DNA of 11,150 nucleotides, from positions 1-11,150 of the forward strand of contig JAQUOR010000037.1 in assembly GCA_028717025.1 (NCBI GenBank). Direction: 5' to 3'. Shown here piece after piece: positions 1 to 6,784 of the stretch (positions are counted from its first letter, which is position 1; each line of letters starts with the position of its first letter). The notes beneath the pieces are model-generated. The model saw only the letters and a program-made list of their open reading frames with translations. It was not told the DNA's origin and did no database searches. The position numbers and the translations under genes are program-made. The stretch comes from Candidatus Omnitrophota bacterium (GTDB lineage Bacteria; Omnitrophota; Gorgyraeia; Duberdicusellales; 4484-171).

Positions 1-1
1 G

Positions 2-298
2 TCCCAGTGTAAGGAATGCTCATTTGACCTGATGACCTTCAGGGACCACAATACCGTCGTATTCGAAGATGACGCGGGAAATAAAAAGGAATTAAAATGT
101 AATGAGCGTTATTATGTGCCGAGCGATATAACCTGGCTCCTTAAATCGCTTGGATTTAAGAAAATAGATATTTTTGGAGCAAAGCTGGGAGCGTATTCAA
201 GGAAGAATAAATTGACTCAGGAAGATTTCGAAATGCTTGTTGTTGCGGAATTGTCCCCGCATGGGCCGAATCAAGCCGGCGGCAAAATCTCTCGCTAG
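2..298 (+). CDS. SAM-dependent methyltransferase, C-terminal part (5' end outside window)
   Basis: The reading frame is open from the first bases of the window and ends at TAG 296-298, so this is the 3' part of a longer gene; the internal ATG at 32 is unlikely to be the true start. The visible protein (about 98 residues) contains a W-L-L-K-S-L-G-F-K-K-I-D-I-F-G-A segment followed by G-A-Y-S-R and a terminal E-M-L-V-V-A-E strand. This is the pattern of the last helix and antiparallel strands of class I SAM methyltransferases of the Methyltransf_11/25 type, where the ending M-L-V-V-A is typical. The SAM-binding GxGxG motif would lie upstream, outside the window, so the substrate cannot be named. 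A tail of about 15 residues after the last strand looks unstructured. The family call is inference from the fold-like C-terminus; an unrelated small-domain protein is the alternative. Confidence 0.6.
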   Translation, partial: SQCKECSFDLMTFRDHNTVVFEDDAGNKKELKCNERYYVPSDITWLLKSLGFKKIDIFGAKLGAYSRKNKLTQEDFEMLVVAELSPHGPNQAGGKISR

Positions 299-482
299 AA
301 AACAGCTCGACATTTTGCTCGCTTGGCGTAACATCCAAACGTCGTTCGATTTATATCAGGAAGTTCGAATAATCCTTAGTTCGTTTTATACAAGTCTTTC
401 AAAAAAATAGCCTTAAGATTTCTTAACTTTCTGTCAGTTAATATTCCCACTTTTTCTTAAACGCTTTGCTCATCTAAATTAA

Positions 483-510
483 TTGTCTTTTAGCTATTTA
501 CTGCTAAAAT
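483..510 (+). promoter_or_regulatory. Candidate sigma-70-type promoter for the HEAT operon
   Basis: TTGTCT (483-488, 4/6 to the -35 consensus), a 16-nt spacer and TAAAAT (505-510, 5/6 to the -10 consensus). The start point would fall near 517, only 2-8 nt ahead of the ATGs at 519 and 525. No Shine-Dalgarno sequence precedes either ATG, so the transcript may be nearly leaderless. The rest of 299-518 shows no gene and no convincing terminator. Confidence 0.35.
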
Positions 511-518
511 AATTTAGA

Positions 519-2507
519 ATGAGGATGTTATATTGCCTGCTGTTAATACTTGCCTTTTTTCTTCCGCCTTCAGCGTTTGCCGAAACCATCGTTTTTAAAT
601 CAGGTAAGACCACGGAGGATAAAATTTCTGAAAAAACTACAACTTATATTAAGGTTGATATTAATGGCATACCTATAACATATTATCTCGATGAAATTGC
701 TACAATAGATGGAGTTGCTATCCAGATAGACCAAGACTTGGGACATGAAAGGACAAAAAATGGCTCGTTTCCCGAAATGGAAAAAGAATATCAGGAGTAC
801 CTTAAGCAGTTGCAATCTAGTGATCCTCAAGAAAGAGATGCCGCAGTAATTAAGTTAACGCAGGCTGTGCGAACCGATGCTAGATTGGTTGCCCCGCTGA
901 TTACCGCGCTTAATGATGAAAATGCAAAGATAAGAATTCATGTTATCCAAGCCCTGGGAAGGCCGGAATTAAGACGAGAGAATGTTACAAGGCCGTTGAT
1001 TGAGGCGCTTTACGATAAGAATGAACAAGTCCGTTCTGCTGCTGCATCAAGCCTTGGGCGCCTGGGCGATCCAGAAGCCATAAAACCACTTATCAGAGCG
1101 CTTTCTGATAATTCAAATTGGGTGGTCATGAGTGCAATTGACAGTTTAGATAAGATTGGAAATGAACAAGCAATTGAATCGCTTAACGCATTGCTTACGC
1201 ATTCTGATAAACGTATTCAGAATGAAGCGAGGAGAGTTTCAAATAACCTTCAATCAAAATACCAGTCGGCAATCGCACGTCAGGAGGCAAAAAAAGGCAA
1301 TCAACAAATGCAACTAAAGCTAGACGAACTTAAATTGCCCAAAGAATGGCAGCCGCTAATAGTACAGCTTAAAAGTGATAGTATCTATACGCGCCAGGAT
1401 TGTATTCGTGGACTAGCGCATTTCAAGGATGAGGAAGCAGTTGAGCTTTTACTTGTCGCATTAACAGATACTGCTCCTTCTATACGCCAGGAGGCCCTTA
1501 AAGCTTTTAACACCGAGCCATTAAAAAATTTTAAAGATAGAGACAAACGCATATTACAGCCGGCCCTTACCATGCTGAACGATCCTGCTCCTGAAGTCCG
1601 CAGAGTTGCCGCCGATATTTTAGGAGATTTTAAAAATATCGAAGTGGTCAATGCATTAATAACTGCCTTAGGGGATGTTGATGGCGGTGTTGTTGACGCC
1701 AGTAGACGGTCTTTAACTAGGATCGGTGGAATAACCATAGAGCCGCTTATTCGAATGTTGAAGGAAGGTGATCGGCAAAAACGGCGAATTGCAGCGCGGA
1801 TTTTAGGAGATTCATGTGATTCTCGCGCAATCGAACCATTAACAGCGGCTTTGAACGATGAAGATGATGGTGTACGTCTTGCCGCAAACAATGGATTAGT
1901 CAATATTAAATCAAACATACAGATGAGCGGTGATCGTAAGCACGAAACTCATCAGGGAGCATATATATACGAGAATATTGTCGCTGACCTTAAATCAGAA
2001 CATGGAAATGTGAGGCTTGCTGCTGCGCGGGCCGCGCGTGATTCAAAAGACGCCCGCTTCGTGGACTTATTCGTGCCTCTTTTAAAGGATAAAGACAGTA
2101 ATATTCAAATTGTTGCCTATGATATTATGCGAAAGTCAAAGGACCCAAAGGCTGTAAATGCGCTTATCGAAATACTTTTAGATGAGTCCACTGATGGTTA
2201 TGGTTTTGATCAGTGTATAACCGCATTAGCTTCTATCGGCGATACACGCGCGGTACCCGCGCTCATAAAGGCTTTACAAAAGAAGAATAAACATAATTTA
2301 GAATACAAGATAGCGCAAGCTCTCGGTCATTTAAAAGATGCGCGTGCAATAGGTACTTTAATTGATATGCTTAAAATGGACACAACAGATGGAAACGATT
2401 TACCTGTGCGAGCCGCGAGCCAAGCTTTGCATGAGATCACCGGAGAAAATTTCGGCATAGATCCTTTGCCTTGGGAAAAATGGTGGAAAGAGGAAAAGAG
2501 GAAGTAA
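519..2507 (+). CDS. Exported HEAT-repeat protein
   Basis: A 662-residue protein. Residues 1-21 are a signal peptide (charged start, hydrophobic L/F core, ending S-A-F-A before E-T-I), so the mature protein is predicted outside the inner membrane. Residues 22-66 form a small beta-rich unit (T-I-V-F-K-S-G-K ... Y-I-K-V-D-I-N-G ... Y-Y-L-D-E-I). Degenerate HEAT repeats (PBS-lyase style, pattern A-x-x-x-L-I-x-A-L-x-D-x-x-x-x-V-R-x-x-A-A-x-x-L-G) fill about 120-245, 280-467 and 490-650, separated by a charged linker (247-278) and a short linker near 468-488. The C-terminus has the H-E-I-T-G-E-N-F-G ... W-x-x-W-W motif seen at the end of such arrays. HEAT solenoids bind proteins; no catalytic residues are visible and no partner can be named. 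It is followed by a second HEAT gene only 12 bp after the stop, so the two are probably cotranscribed. The start at 519 lacks a Shine-Dalgarno; ATG 525 gives the same signal peptide. Confidence 0.85.
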   Translation: MRMLYCLLLILAFFLPPSAFAETIVFKSGKTTEDKISEKTTTYIKVDINGIPITYYLDEIATIDGVAIQIDQDLGHERTKNGSFPEMEKEYQEYLKQLQSSDPQERDAAVIKLTQAVRTDARLVAPLITALNDENAKIRIHVIQALGRPELRRENVTRPLIEALYDKNEQVRSAAASSLGRLGDPEAIKPLIRALSDNSNWVVMSAIDSLDKIGNEQAIESLNALLTHSDKRIQNEARRVSNNLQSKYQSAIARQEAKKGNQQMQLKLDELKLPKEWQPLIVQLKSDSIYTRQDCIRGLAHFKDEEAVELLLVALTDTAPSIRQEALKAFNTEPLKNFKDRDKRILQPALTMLNDPAPEVRRVAADILGDFKNIEVVNALITALGDVDGGVVDASRRSLTRIGGITIEPLIRMLKEGDRQKRRIAARILGDSCDSRAIEPLTAALNDEDDGVRLAANNGLVNIKSNIQMSGDRKHETHQGAYIYENIVADLKSEHGNVRLAAARAARDSKDARFVDLFVPLLKDKDSNIQIVAYDIMRKSKDPKAVNALIEILLDESTDGYGFDQCITALASIGDTRAVPALIKALQKKNKHNLEYKIAQALGHLKDARAIGTLIDMLKMDTTDGNDLPVRAASQALHEITGENFGIDPLPWEKWWKEEKRK

Positions 2508-2519
2508 GAGGCGGTTTTG

Positions 2520-4214
2520 ATGATTATAAAACCTAAAATTATTATTTTTACCTTTTTTGGTGTAATTGCGGTATGTGCTTTGATTGTTTTTATCGATGGG
2601 CAAAGAGTAAAAAATCTTGATGGCAATTTTATCCTTGATAAAGTTAAAAAAAGAATAGAAGCTAAGGATTCAAACGGCGCTTTCAAACAAATAAAATTAG
2701 CCTTAAGAAATTCTGATATTCAAGTGAGAGCCAAGGCAATAGAAATGCTTGAATTGTTTTCTGATCCGGCTGAACTTGAGGTGCTCACCAAAGCCGCGCA
2801 AGATGAAAATAGTTTGATGCGGCTTTCGGCAGCGAGGGTTCTTGGCAAAAAACACGGACAGGGAATAATAAAAACTCTTAAAGCCTTGCTGCTAGATTCT
2901 GATAAGAGCGTTTCTCAAACAGCATATCAAGCGCTTCTTTCCATGGAGCAGATTCCTAAAGGTTCACTTGGTTTTTCTTTTAAAAATTCTTCTATTTTTT
3001 TAAATCAATATTCGAGAGATGCGTTGCTTGATCAAGGAGATAGCAAAGCAGTTCCTATTCTATTGGAAATGCTTGAAGAAACCAATAACGAGATTTTAAC
3101 TGAGGCTGTAGAAATTATATCTCAAAAACATGTGCAGGACCCAAGAGTCGTAGAGCCTCTTATAAATTTTATGAATAATCGAAGCGACTCTTGTCTTGGC
3201 AGCTTGATTAATGTTTCTAAAAGCGATGAAACACAACGCTCTCGCGCGCTCATCGATAATGCTCTTGATAGTAAAGAGTGGGATCTTTTTTCTTCTGTTA
3301 TCAAAACTGTGGGGAGAACCCAAGACGCAAAAGCTCTTAGATCACTGAATGCTATTTTAAATGATGCGCGGTGGAGCAGTTTCGATGATGAAATAAAGTC
3401 GTTGCCAGTGAAAGAAGATGGGCATAGGGATATAAGGCCCGGACTACTTAAAGCGTATAATCAAGCTGAGTCAATAAAACGCATTGTCAGGGCAGCATTA
3501 GGCAGTTTCGGCACAGCAGATGCATCAAAAAGAGAAGAGACCGTAGAAACCTTGCTGTCGCTCTTGGCCATGAGCGAGCAACAGCATGGCGCAAAATATA
3601 TTATTGAACGTTTAGCGCAGCTTAAGGAGATACGCGCGATCGGTCCTATCATTGATGCAAGTTGTAAAGTAAACGATTACGCTACAGAGATGACAGCGTT
3701 ATACGCAACTAAAGAGATAAATAAAGCAGAAACCATTAAGTATCTGATCAGCATGATGAGTGATCAGAATAACAAGAATAGAGTTTGTGCCATAAAGATG
3801 CTGGAAAAATTGGGCGATCATTCTTGTGTTGATGCATTGATTGTAAGCCTGAAAGATAAAGATTCTCAGGTGCGTGCTGCTTGCGCTCATGCCTTGGGGA
3901 TTTTAAAGGCCACAAAGTCAGTTGATGCGTTAATCGCAGCGCTTGATGATGAAGCGGAAAGCGTTACTGATGCGGTATTGGCGGCTTTAGGCGCTATACG
4001 CTATAGTCGCGCGGTAGAACCTATTGTGAACGCCATTCAAAAGAGAAAGGTTAATGCTTTAGCGGGAGTGACCGCTCTTTACAATATTACCGGCAAACGT
4101 TGGGATTATTTATTAAGCTCATCTGTCTCTAGCTCTTCTCAAGAGTCTTTGAGTGGTGAACCCTCATCGCAAAGACCCGTTCGGTTAAAGGTCAATGCCT
4201 CCTCGGCACGCTAG
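2520..4214 (+). CDS. Membrane-anchored HEAT-repeat protein
   Basis: A 564-residue protein from ATG 2520; TTG 2517 is in frame one codon upstream. ATG 2520 is preferred because AAGAGG at 2506-2511, overlapping the stop codon of the upstream gene, lies 8 nt before it, which also suggests translational coupling. Residues about 5-26 are one hydrophobic segment (I-I-I-F-T-F-F-G-V-I-A-V-C-A-L-I-V-F-I) without an obvious cleavage site, so it is predicted to be an N-terminal membrane anchor. HEAT-like repeats are clear at about 50-145 and 395-520; the middle (150-390) is more degenerate but keeps the A-V-P-I-L-L-E-M-L-E and R-V-V-E-P-L-I helices. The end carries the L-Y-N-I-T-G-K-R-W motif, matching the terminal motif of the upstream protein, then a Ser-rich tail of about 40 residues. 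Probably a scaffold at the membrane working with the upstream HEAT protein; the specific role is unknown. Confidence 0.8.
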   Translation: MIIKPKIIIFTFFGVIAVCALIVFIDGQRVKNLDGNFILDKVKKRIEAKDSNGAFKQIKLALRNSDIQVRAKAIEMLELFSDPAELEVLTKAAQDENSLMRLSAARVLGKKHGQGIIKTLKALLLDSDKSVSQTAYQALLSMEQIPKGSLGFSFKNSSIFLNQYSRDALLDQGDSKAVPILLEMLEETNNEILTEAVEIISQKHVQDPRVVEPLINFMNNRSDSCLGSLINVSKSDETQRSRALIDNALDSKEWDLFSSVIKTVGRTQDAKALRSLNAILNDARWSSFDDEIKSLPVKEDGHRDIRPGLLKAYNQAESIKRIVRAALGSFGTADASKREETVETLLSLLAMSEQQHGAKYIIERLAQLKEIRAIGPIIDASCKVNDYATEMTALYATKEINKAETIKYLISMMSDQNNKNRVCAIKMLEKLGDHSCVDALIVSLKDKDSQVRAACAHALGILKATKSVDALIAALDDEAESVTDAVLAALGAIRYSRAVEPIVNAIQKRKVNALAGVTALYNITGKRWDYLLSSSVSSSSQESLSGEPSSQRPVRLKVNASSAR

Positions 4215-4241
4215 CTATCGGAGATGTTAAGGTTTTATGCA

Positions 4242-5126
4242 ATGAATACTTTTTTTGAAAAACACGAGAAAAAATTTTATTTATTTTATTTATTAATTCT
4301 TTTGGTTGCGTTTTATTTAGCAGATAAAAAAGCAGCGGAAAGTTTTGATTTTAATACTATGAATTTTTACTTGAGCAGAAGAAAATACGGTGCAGCGTTA
4401 GATTTGATTAATGAAAAACTTTCCAAGAAAAAAAGTTTTGAAGGTTATCTTGCTTCATCTGCGATATATCTCGATATGGGGTTGCATCGTGAGAAAAAAA
4501 CGTTTTCACACAGATATGATCAAATAGCAGACGGCCTTAGCTACCAGTTAGATTACGGAACTTATGGCCGTTATAACGCTCAACAGCTCTACGCTTTAGC
4601 TGATGAAGCAGCCGAAAATGCCCTCGCCATAAATGATAAAGACGCTCAACCCCACAGTGTATTAGCCGTAATTGCATTGCGTCAGGGGGCCGTACAGCGA
4701 TCAGAAGAGTCCATGGTTTCTGCTATGAGTAATATAAATGATGCTGAACAGGAAGCAAAATGCCTGGTATGGATAGCCTATATGTACTACCTTACGCTTA
4801 AAGATACATTTGATAAATCGCAATATGATCAAGCTATAGTTTATATTAAGAGAGCGGTACGCGCTGACGACCTAAATGCAAAAGCGCATGAAGTGTACGC
4901 TGATCTATTAATGCTTTATGTGCATAGTTCAGAAATAACGCATGAGGAGTATCAAAAGTTTAAAAAAATAGCACAGGAGGAATATCAAAAAGCTATAGAG
5001 AGAGCTAAGCCCGGCAGTTTAGTTGCGCCAGCGATGTATAAGACGAAACGTTCTACCATTATATTGGAATTAGTCAGTCTATCCGATGCTGCTGAGCTTA
5101 AACGAAAGCTTTACATGGCTCGTTGA
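4242..5126 (+). CDS. Membrane-anchored TPR-like protein
   Basis: A 294-residue protein from ATG 4242. An in-frame ATG at 4224 adds six residues, but its only purine-rich element (GGAG 4220-4223) touches the start codon, whereas TAAGG (4228-4232) lies 9 nt before ATG 4242. Residues about 12-28 form a hydrophobic helix (F-Y-L-F-Y-L-L-I-L-L-V-A-F-Y-L-A) after a basic N-terminus, suggesting a signal anchor. The remainder is alpha-helical with TPR-like pairs: Y-G-A-A-L-D-L-I near 50, A-D-E-A-A-E-N-A-L-A-I-N-D-K-D-A-Q-P-H-S-V-L-A near 125-150, and Y-D-Q-A-I-V-Y-I-K-R-A-V-R-A-D-D-L-N-A-K-A-H-E-V-Y-A near 195-220. It starts 27 bp after the second HEAT gene and is probably the third gene of the same transcript. 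All three envelope genes encode protein-binding solenoids without visible catalytic motifs. The TPR assignment is moderate; the specific function is unknown. Confidence 0.75.
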   Translation: MNTFFEKHEKKFYLFYLLILLVAFYLADKKAAESFDFNTMNFYLSRRKYGAALDLINEKLSKKKSFEGYLASSAIYLDMGLHREKKTFSHRYDQIADGLSYQLDYGTYGRYNAQQLYALADEAAENALAINDKDAQPHSVLAVIALRQGAVQRSEESMVSAMSNINDAEQEAKCLVWIAYMYYLTLKDTFDKSQYDQAIVYIKRAVRADDLNAKAHEVYADLLMLYVHSSEITHEEYQKFKKIAQEEYQKAIERAKPGSLVAPAMYKTKRSTIILELVSLSDAAELKRKLYMAR

Positions 5127-5127
5127 C

Positions 5128-5168
5128 ATATCTTTTATAATAAAAAATTATAGCTAAGAAAAAGATAT
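5128..5168 (+). promoter_or_regulatory. AT-rich inverted repeat covering the start of the small membrane gene
   Basis: ATATCTTTT (5128-5136) is the perfect inverse complement of AAAAGATAT (5160-5168), and inside it ATAAT (5137-5141) matches ATTAT (5147-5151). The right arm contains the A and T of the ATG at 5167, so pairing would occlude that start. The stem is almost all A-T and may be chance in AT-rich DNA. Confidence 0.3.
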
Positions 5169-5397
5169 GATTTTTTTATACCAGTCATTTTCACTTGCCA
5201 TGATGTGTGTTGGTGTTTTTATGGCAGCAAGAGAAGTGCAAGCTCGTACGAGAGTGATTATGGTTGCTACGGCTACCGCAGCGCTTGTGGTATACTTGTT
5301 AACTAACGAGCCTATTGTTAGGCTGTATGATCTATGGTTTATATTTCTGTATGGCGTTGGATGCCTTATTTATTGGTATAAAGTAAATTTTTTTTAA
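5167..5397 (+). CDS. Small hydrophobic membrane protein, unrecognised
   Basis: A 76-residue protein made almost entirely of three hydrophobic stretches: residues about 2-20 (F-L-Y-Q-S-F-S-L-A-M-M-C-V-G-V-F), 29-45 (V-I-M-V-A-T-A-T-A-A-L-V-V-Y-L-L) and 55-75 (L-W-F-I-F-L-Y-G-V-G-C-L-I-Y-W-Y). They are separated by a basic loop (R-E-V-Q-A-R-T-R) and an acidic-to-basic turn. I do not recognise the family. It lies 40 bp after the TPR-like gene on the same strand, with only a weak purine-rich element (AAGAAAAAG) before ATG 5167. The composition and evenly spaced hydrophobic blocks argue for a real integral membrane protein rather than a chance frame, but no homology supports it here. Its stop runs straight into the intergenic region before the GIY-YIG gene. 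Confidence 0.5.
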   Translation: MIFLYQSFSLAMMCVGVFMAAREVQARTRVIMVATATAALVVYLLTNEPIVRLYDLWFIFLYGVGCLIYWYKVNFF

Positions 5398-5489
5398 CAC
5401 AAAGGTGACAGACTTTGTACGATTGCCTCGGTCTTCATAACATAGCGGAATAAGGAACCTGAATTTTTATTTCGCCGCGCTAATTATTC

Positions 5490-5517
5490 TTATCAAACCT
5501 GACTATTTTGTTATAAT
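5490..5517 (+). promoter_or_regulatory. Extended -10 promoter upstream of the GIY-YIG gene
   Basis: TATAAT (5512-5517) is a perfect -10 hexamer, preceded by TG at 5509-5510 with one intervening base (TGnTATAAT). TTATCA (5490-5495) is a 4/6 match to the -35 at 16 nt. Transcription would begin near 5524. This is the best promoter-like signal in the window and probably starts the transcript that runs into the GIY-YIG gene and possibly efp. Confidence 0.55.
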
Positions 5518-5557
5518 GCTCACTCGTGAGAGTATTTATCCGGAAAAGTAAATCCGG

Positions 5558-5626
5558 CATTGTAAAATGCATGAAGAAAAGAGCGTTTATAAGGAATGGT
5601 ACCTTCTGGGTTTACATTTTACAATG
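5558..5626 (+). repeat. 12-bp perfect inverted repeat spanning the start of the GIY-YIG gene
   Basis: CATTGTAAAATG (5558-5569) and its exact inverse complement CATTTTACAATG (5615-5626) enclose a 45-nt loop that begins one base before ATG 5571. In RNA the stem would isolate the translation start in a loop; in DNA it could be an operator-like palindrome. The right arm lies in codons for Y-I-L-Q-C of the nuclease fold. Confidence 0.45.
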
Positions 5627-5879
5627 TCAGGATGGGACGTATTATACCGGGTATACTAACAATTTAGACAGAAGGCTTAAACAACACAAAACTGGTAAAG
5701 GCGGCGCCTTATACACGAAGTGGAAAAAGGCAGAGACGCTAGTCTGGACCAAGCAATATTGTCGTTTTAAACCGGCATATTTGATGGAAATGAGAATTAA
5801 AGCGTTAACCAGACTGCAAAAAGAAGCGCTTGTTAAGGGAATAAGATTGGAGAGAGTATTGGCAAAAGCGGGGAAATGA
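5571..5879 (+). CDS. GIY-YIG nuclease superfamily protein (UPF0213/YhbQ-like)
   Basis: A 102-residue protein from ATG 5571; GTG 5526 would add 15 residues but would sit at the predicted transcription start. Neither start has a clear Shine-Dalgarno. The domain begins at F-W-V-Y-I-L-Q-C (residue about 12), with T-Y-Y in the place of GIY and T-G-Y-T in that of YIG, then N-N-L-D-R-R-L-K-Q-H (catalytic-type Arg), G-A-L-Y-T-K-W-K-K, and a late Glu in Y-L-M-E-M-R-I-K-A-L-T-R. This order is that of the compact single-domain UPF0213/YhbQ proteins, small nuclease-fold proteins whose cellular role is poorly defined, often linked to DNA repair. The last 24 residues (from L-T-R-L-Q-K-E-A-L) recur with 20 of 24 identities in a second copy downstream of efp (6785-6871). 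The gene lies between a good promoter and a structured repeat element, which may hint at past mobility. Confidence 0.8.
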   Translation: MKKRAFIRNGTFWVYILQCQDGTYYTGYTNNLDRRLKQHKTGKGGALYTKWKKAETLVWTKQYCRFKPAYLMEMRIKALTRLQKEALVKGIRLERVLAKAGK

Positions 5880-5930
5880 CAATAAAAGAAGTAATTTTTT
5901 TATGGAAAATAAAGAGAAAAAAGTCAAAAC

Positions 5931-5990
5931 CGTCCGGGCTCCCGCATATCGGTAAAATCTCAAAGTGATTTTACCGAAGAGCCTCGGACG
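5931..5990 (+). repeat. Two-tier hairpin repeat, copy A
   Basis: Sixty nucleotides. Outer stem CGTCCG plus GGCTC (5931-5941) pairs with GAGCC (5979-5983), one bulged T (5984) and CGGACG (5985-5990). The inner stem CGGTAAAATC (5950-5959) pairs perfectly with GATTTTACCG (5967-5976) around a 7-nt loop. An asymmetric internal loop (CCGCATAT opposite AA) separates the tiers. Copies B and C keep this geometry with compensatory changes. Copy A is followed directly by the palindrome at 5991-6028. Confidence 0.75.
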
Positions 5991-6032
5991 TGGCATTCAA
6001 AAGTTTTTATAAAAACTTTTGGATGCCAGATG
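5991..6032 (+). pseudogene. MiaB N-terminal fossil inside an 18-bp palindrome
   Basis: TGGCATTCAAAAGTTTTT (5991-6008) pairs with AAAAACTTTTGGATGCCA (6011-6028) across a 2-nt loop, with a single G-T wobble. Read in the frame of ATG 6030, codons 6000-6032 give K-V-F-I-K-T-F-G-C-Q-M, aligning codon for codon with K-I-Y-I-R-T-F-G-C-Q-M of the intact miaB at 7106-7138, including the first cluster-binding Cys. After that Met the similarity ends. I infer a degraded copy of a miaB start; the palindromic structure parallels the one at the real miaB start. Confidence 0.5.
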
Positions 6033-6053
6033 GTGCAAGTGGCGCGAGGCTTG

Positions 6054-6089
6054 CCCCCAGGATTTCGATTTCGAAGAAATCTTGAGGGG
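6054..6089 (+). promoter_or_regulatory. Hairpin in the putative efp leader
   Basis: CCCC (6054-6057) pairs with GGGG (6086-6089), then CAGGATTTC (6058-6066) pairs with GAAATCTTG (6076-6084) with one G-T pair and a bulged A at 6085, around a 9-nt loop. Thirteen pairs in all. It is not followed by a T-run. It may be leader structure or part of the repeat-derived sequence; the role is unknown. Confidence 0.4.
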
Positions 6090-6095
6090 ATGGGA

Positions 6096-6124
6096 TTGAA
6101 GAGAGTAAGTGACATTCTGATAAG
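6096..6124 (+). promoter_or_regulatory. Possible promoter for efp
   Basis: TTGAAG (6096-6101, 4/6) and GATAAG (6119-6124, 4/6) are spaced by exactly 17 nt, about 80 nt upstream of the efp start. It is the only pair with good spacing in the efp leader, but both hexamers are imperfect. Confidence 0.3.
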
Positions 6125-6205
6125 AGATTTAAAAAATTTTTCTTGTATTGGGTGTTGTAGAGTGGTAGGAAAAAATAAGCATGTGTTTAGCATCGAAGGG
6201 GAAAA

Positions 6206-6772
6206 ATGGTTAACGCGAATGATTTAAAAAAAAGGGCAATGATCGTGATCGAGGGAGAACCGTATCAAGTGACCGATGTGGCCATTTCTCTGCCTTCGGC
6301 GCGGGGCGCATCGATGATGGTGCGCGTTAAAGCGCGCCACATTATAAACGGCACCATGCTTGATAAGAATTTTAAGGCAGCTGACAAGTTCCAAGAGGCG
6401 GATATAGATAAAATAGGGGCGGCTTTTAATTATAAAGACGAAAACACCTACTACTTTATGAACCAAAGCACCTATGAGACGATCGAGCTTTCAAAAGCAG
6501 TGGTAGCTGACGCGGCCGCGTATTTAATTGAAGAACAAGCGGTTAAAGTAATAACGTATCAGGGTGCCCCGGTGGCGCTGGAATTGCCGCTTTTTGTGAA
6601 TCTAAAAGTTGTCGAAACCGAACCTGTCTCGCAACAGGCGGGCGGTGGCGGAGGAGGAATAAAAAACGCGATTTTGGAAACCGGTCTGGAAGTGAAAGTC
6701 GCCAAGCATATTGCGTCGGGCGAGACGGTGCGTGTTAATACCGAAACAGGCGAAGTGGGCGGCAGGGCGTAA
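6206..6772 (+). CDS. efp: Elongation factor P family protein, EfpL/YeiP-like arginine loop
   Basis: 188 residues, the usual EF-P length, with AAGGGG (6196-6201) just upstream of ATG 6206. EF-P enters the ribosomal E site next to a stalled peptidyl-tRNA and relieves stalling at proline-rich sequences. The three beta-barrel domains can be followed: the N-terminal KOW-like domain (about 1-64), OB domain II (about 65-126, K-D-E-N-T-Y-Y-F-M-N) and the C-terminal OB domain (about 127-188, E-T-G-L-E-V-K-V ... G-E-T-V-R-V-N-T-E-T-G-E). The tip of the functional loop reads L-P-S-A-R-G-A-S with Arg33, in place of the P-G-K-G loop with modifiable Lys34 of classical EF-P. This matches the S-P-T-A-R-G-A loop of E. 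coli EfpL (YeiP), including the residue number. A run of six Gly (about 146-151) lies between domains II and III. The gene is bracketed by duplicated GIY-YIG/hairpin sequence. The family is certain; assignment to the EfpL subgroup is inference. Confidence 0.93.
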   Translation: MVNANDLKKRAMIVIEGEPYQVTDVAISLPSARGASMMVRVKARHIINGTMLDKNFKAADKFQEADIDKIGAAFNYKDENTYYFMNQSTYETIELSKAVVADAAAYLIEEQAVKVITYQGAPVALELPLFVNLKVVETEPVSQQAGGGGGGIKNAILETGLEVKVAKHIASGETVRVNTETGEVGGRA

Positions 6773-6784
6773 TGCAGGGAAAAA

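Larger units (their letters stand above)
5880..6205 (+). other. Structured 326-bp intergenic region before efp
   Basis: No credible gene. From 5' to 3' it holds an A-rich stretch, the two-tier hairpin repeat copy A (5931-5990), an 18-bp near-perfect palindrome containing a MiaB-like N-terminal fragment (5991-6032), a third hairpin (6054-6089), a possible promoter (6096-6124) and the efp ribosome binding site (AAGGGG, 6196-6201). None of the hairpins is followed by a T-run, so none looks like an intrinsic terminator. Confidence 0.6.

Noticed and set aside
1385..1918. 177-residue open frame on the minus strand
   Set aside because: Shadow of the HEAT-repeat gene; Ser/Ala-rich low-complexity translation typical of an antisense frame.
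5123..5154. Perfect TTGACA at 5123-5128 considered as a -35 for the small membrane gene
   Set aside because: The only TATAAT is 7 nt away and the next -10-like hexamers are 19-20 nt away; the spacing does not fit.
5931..6089. Hairpins before efp considered as intrinsic terminators
   Set aside because: None is followed by a T-run, and the sequence downstream is mixed or GC-containing.
6030..6227. 65-residue open frame before efp
   Set aside because: It begins inside the MiaB fossil, crosses the hairpin at 6054-6089 and overlaps the efp start; no recognisable domain after the K-V-F-I-K-T-F-G-C-Q-M fragment.
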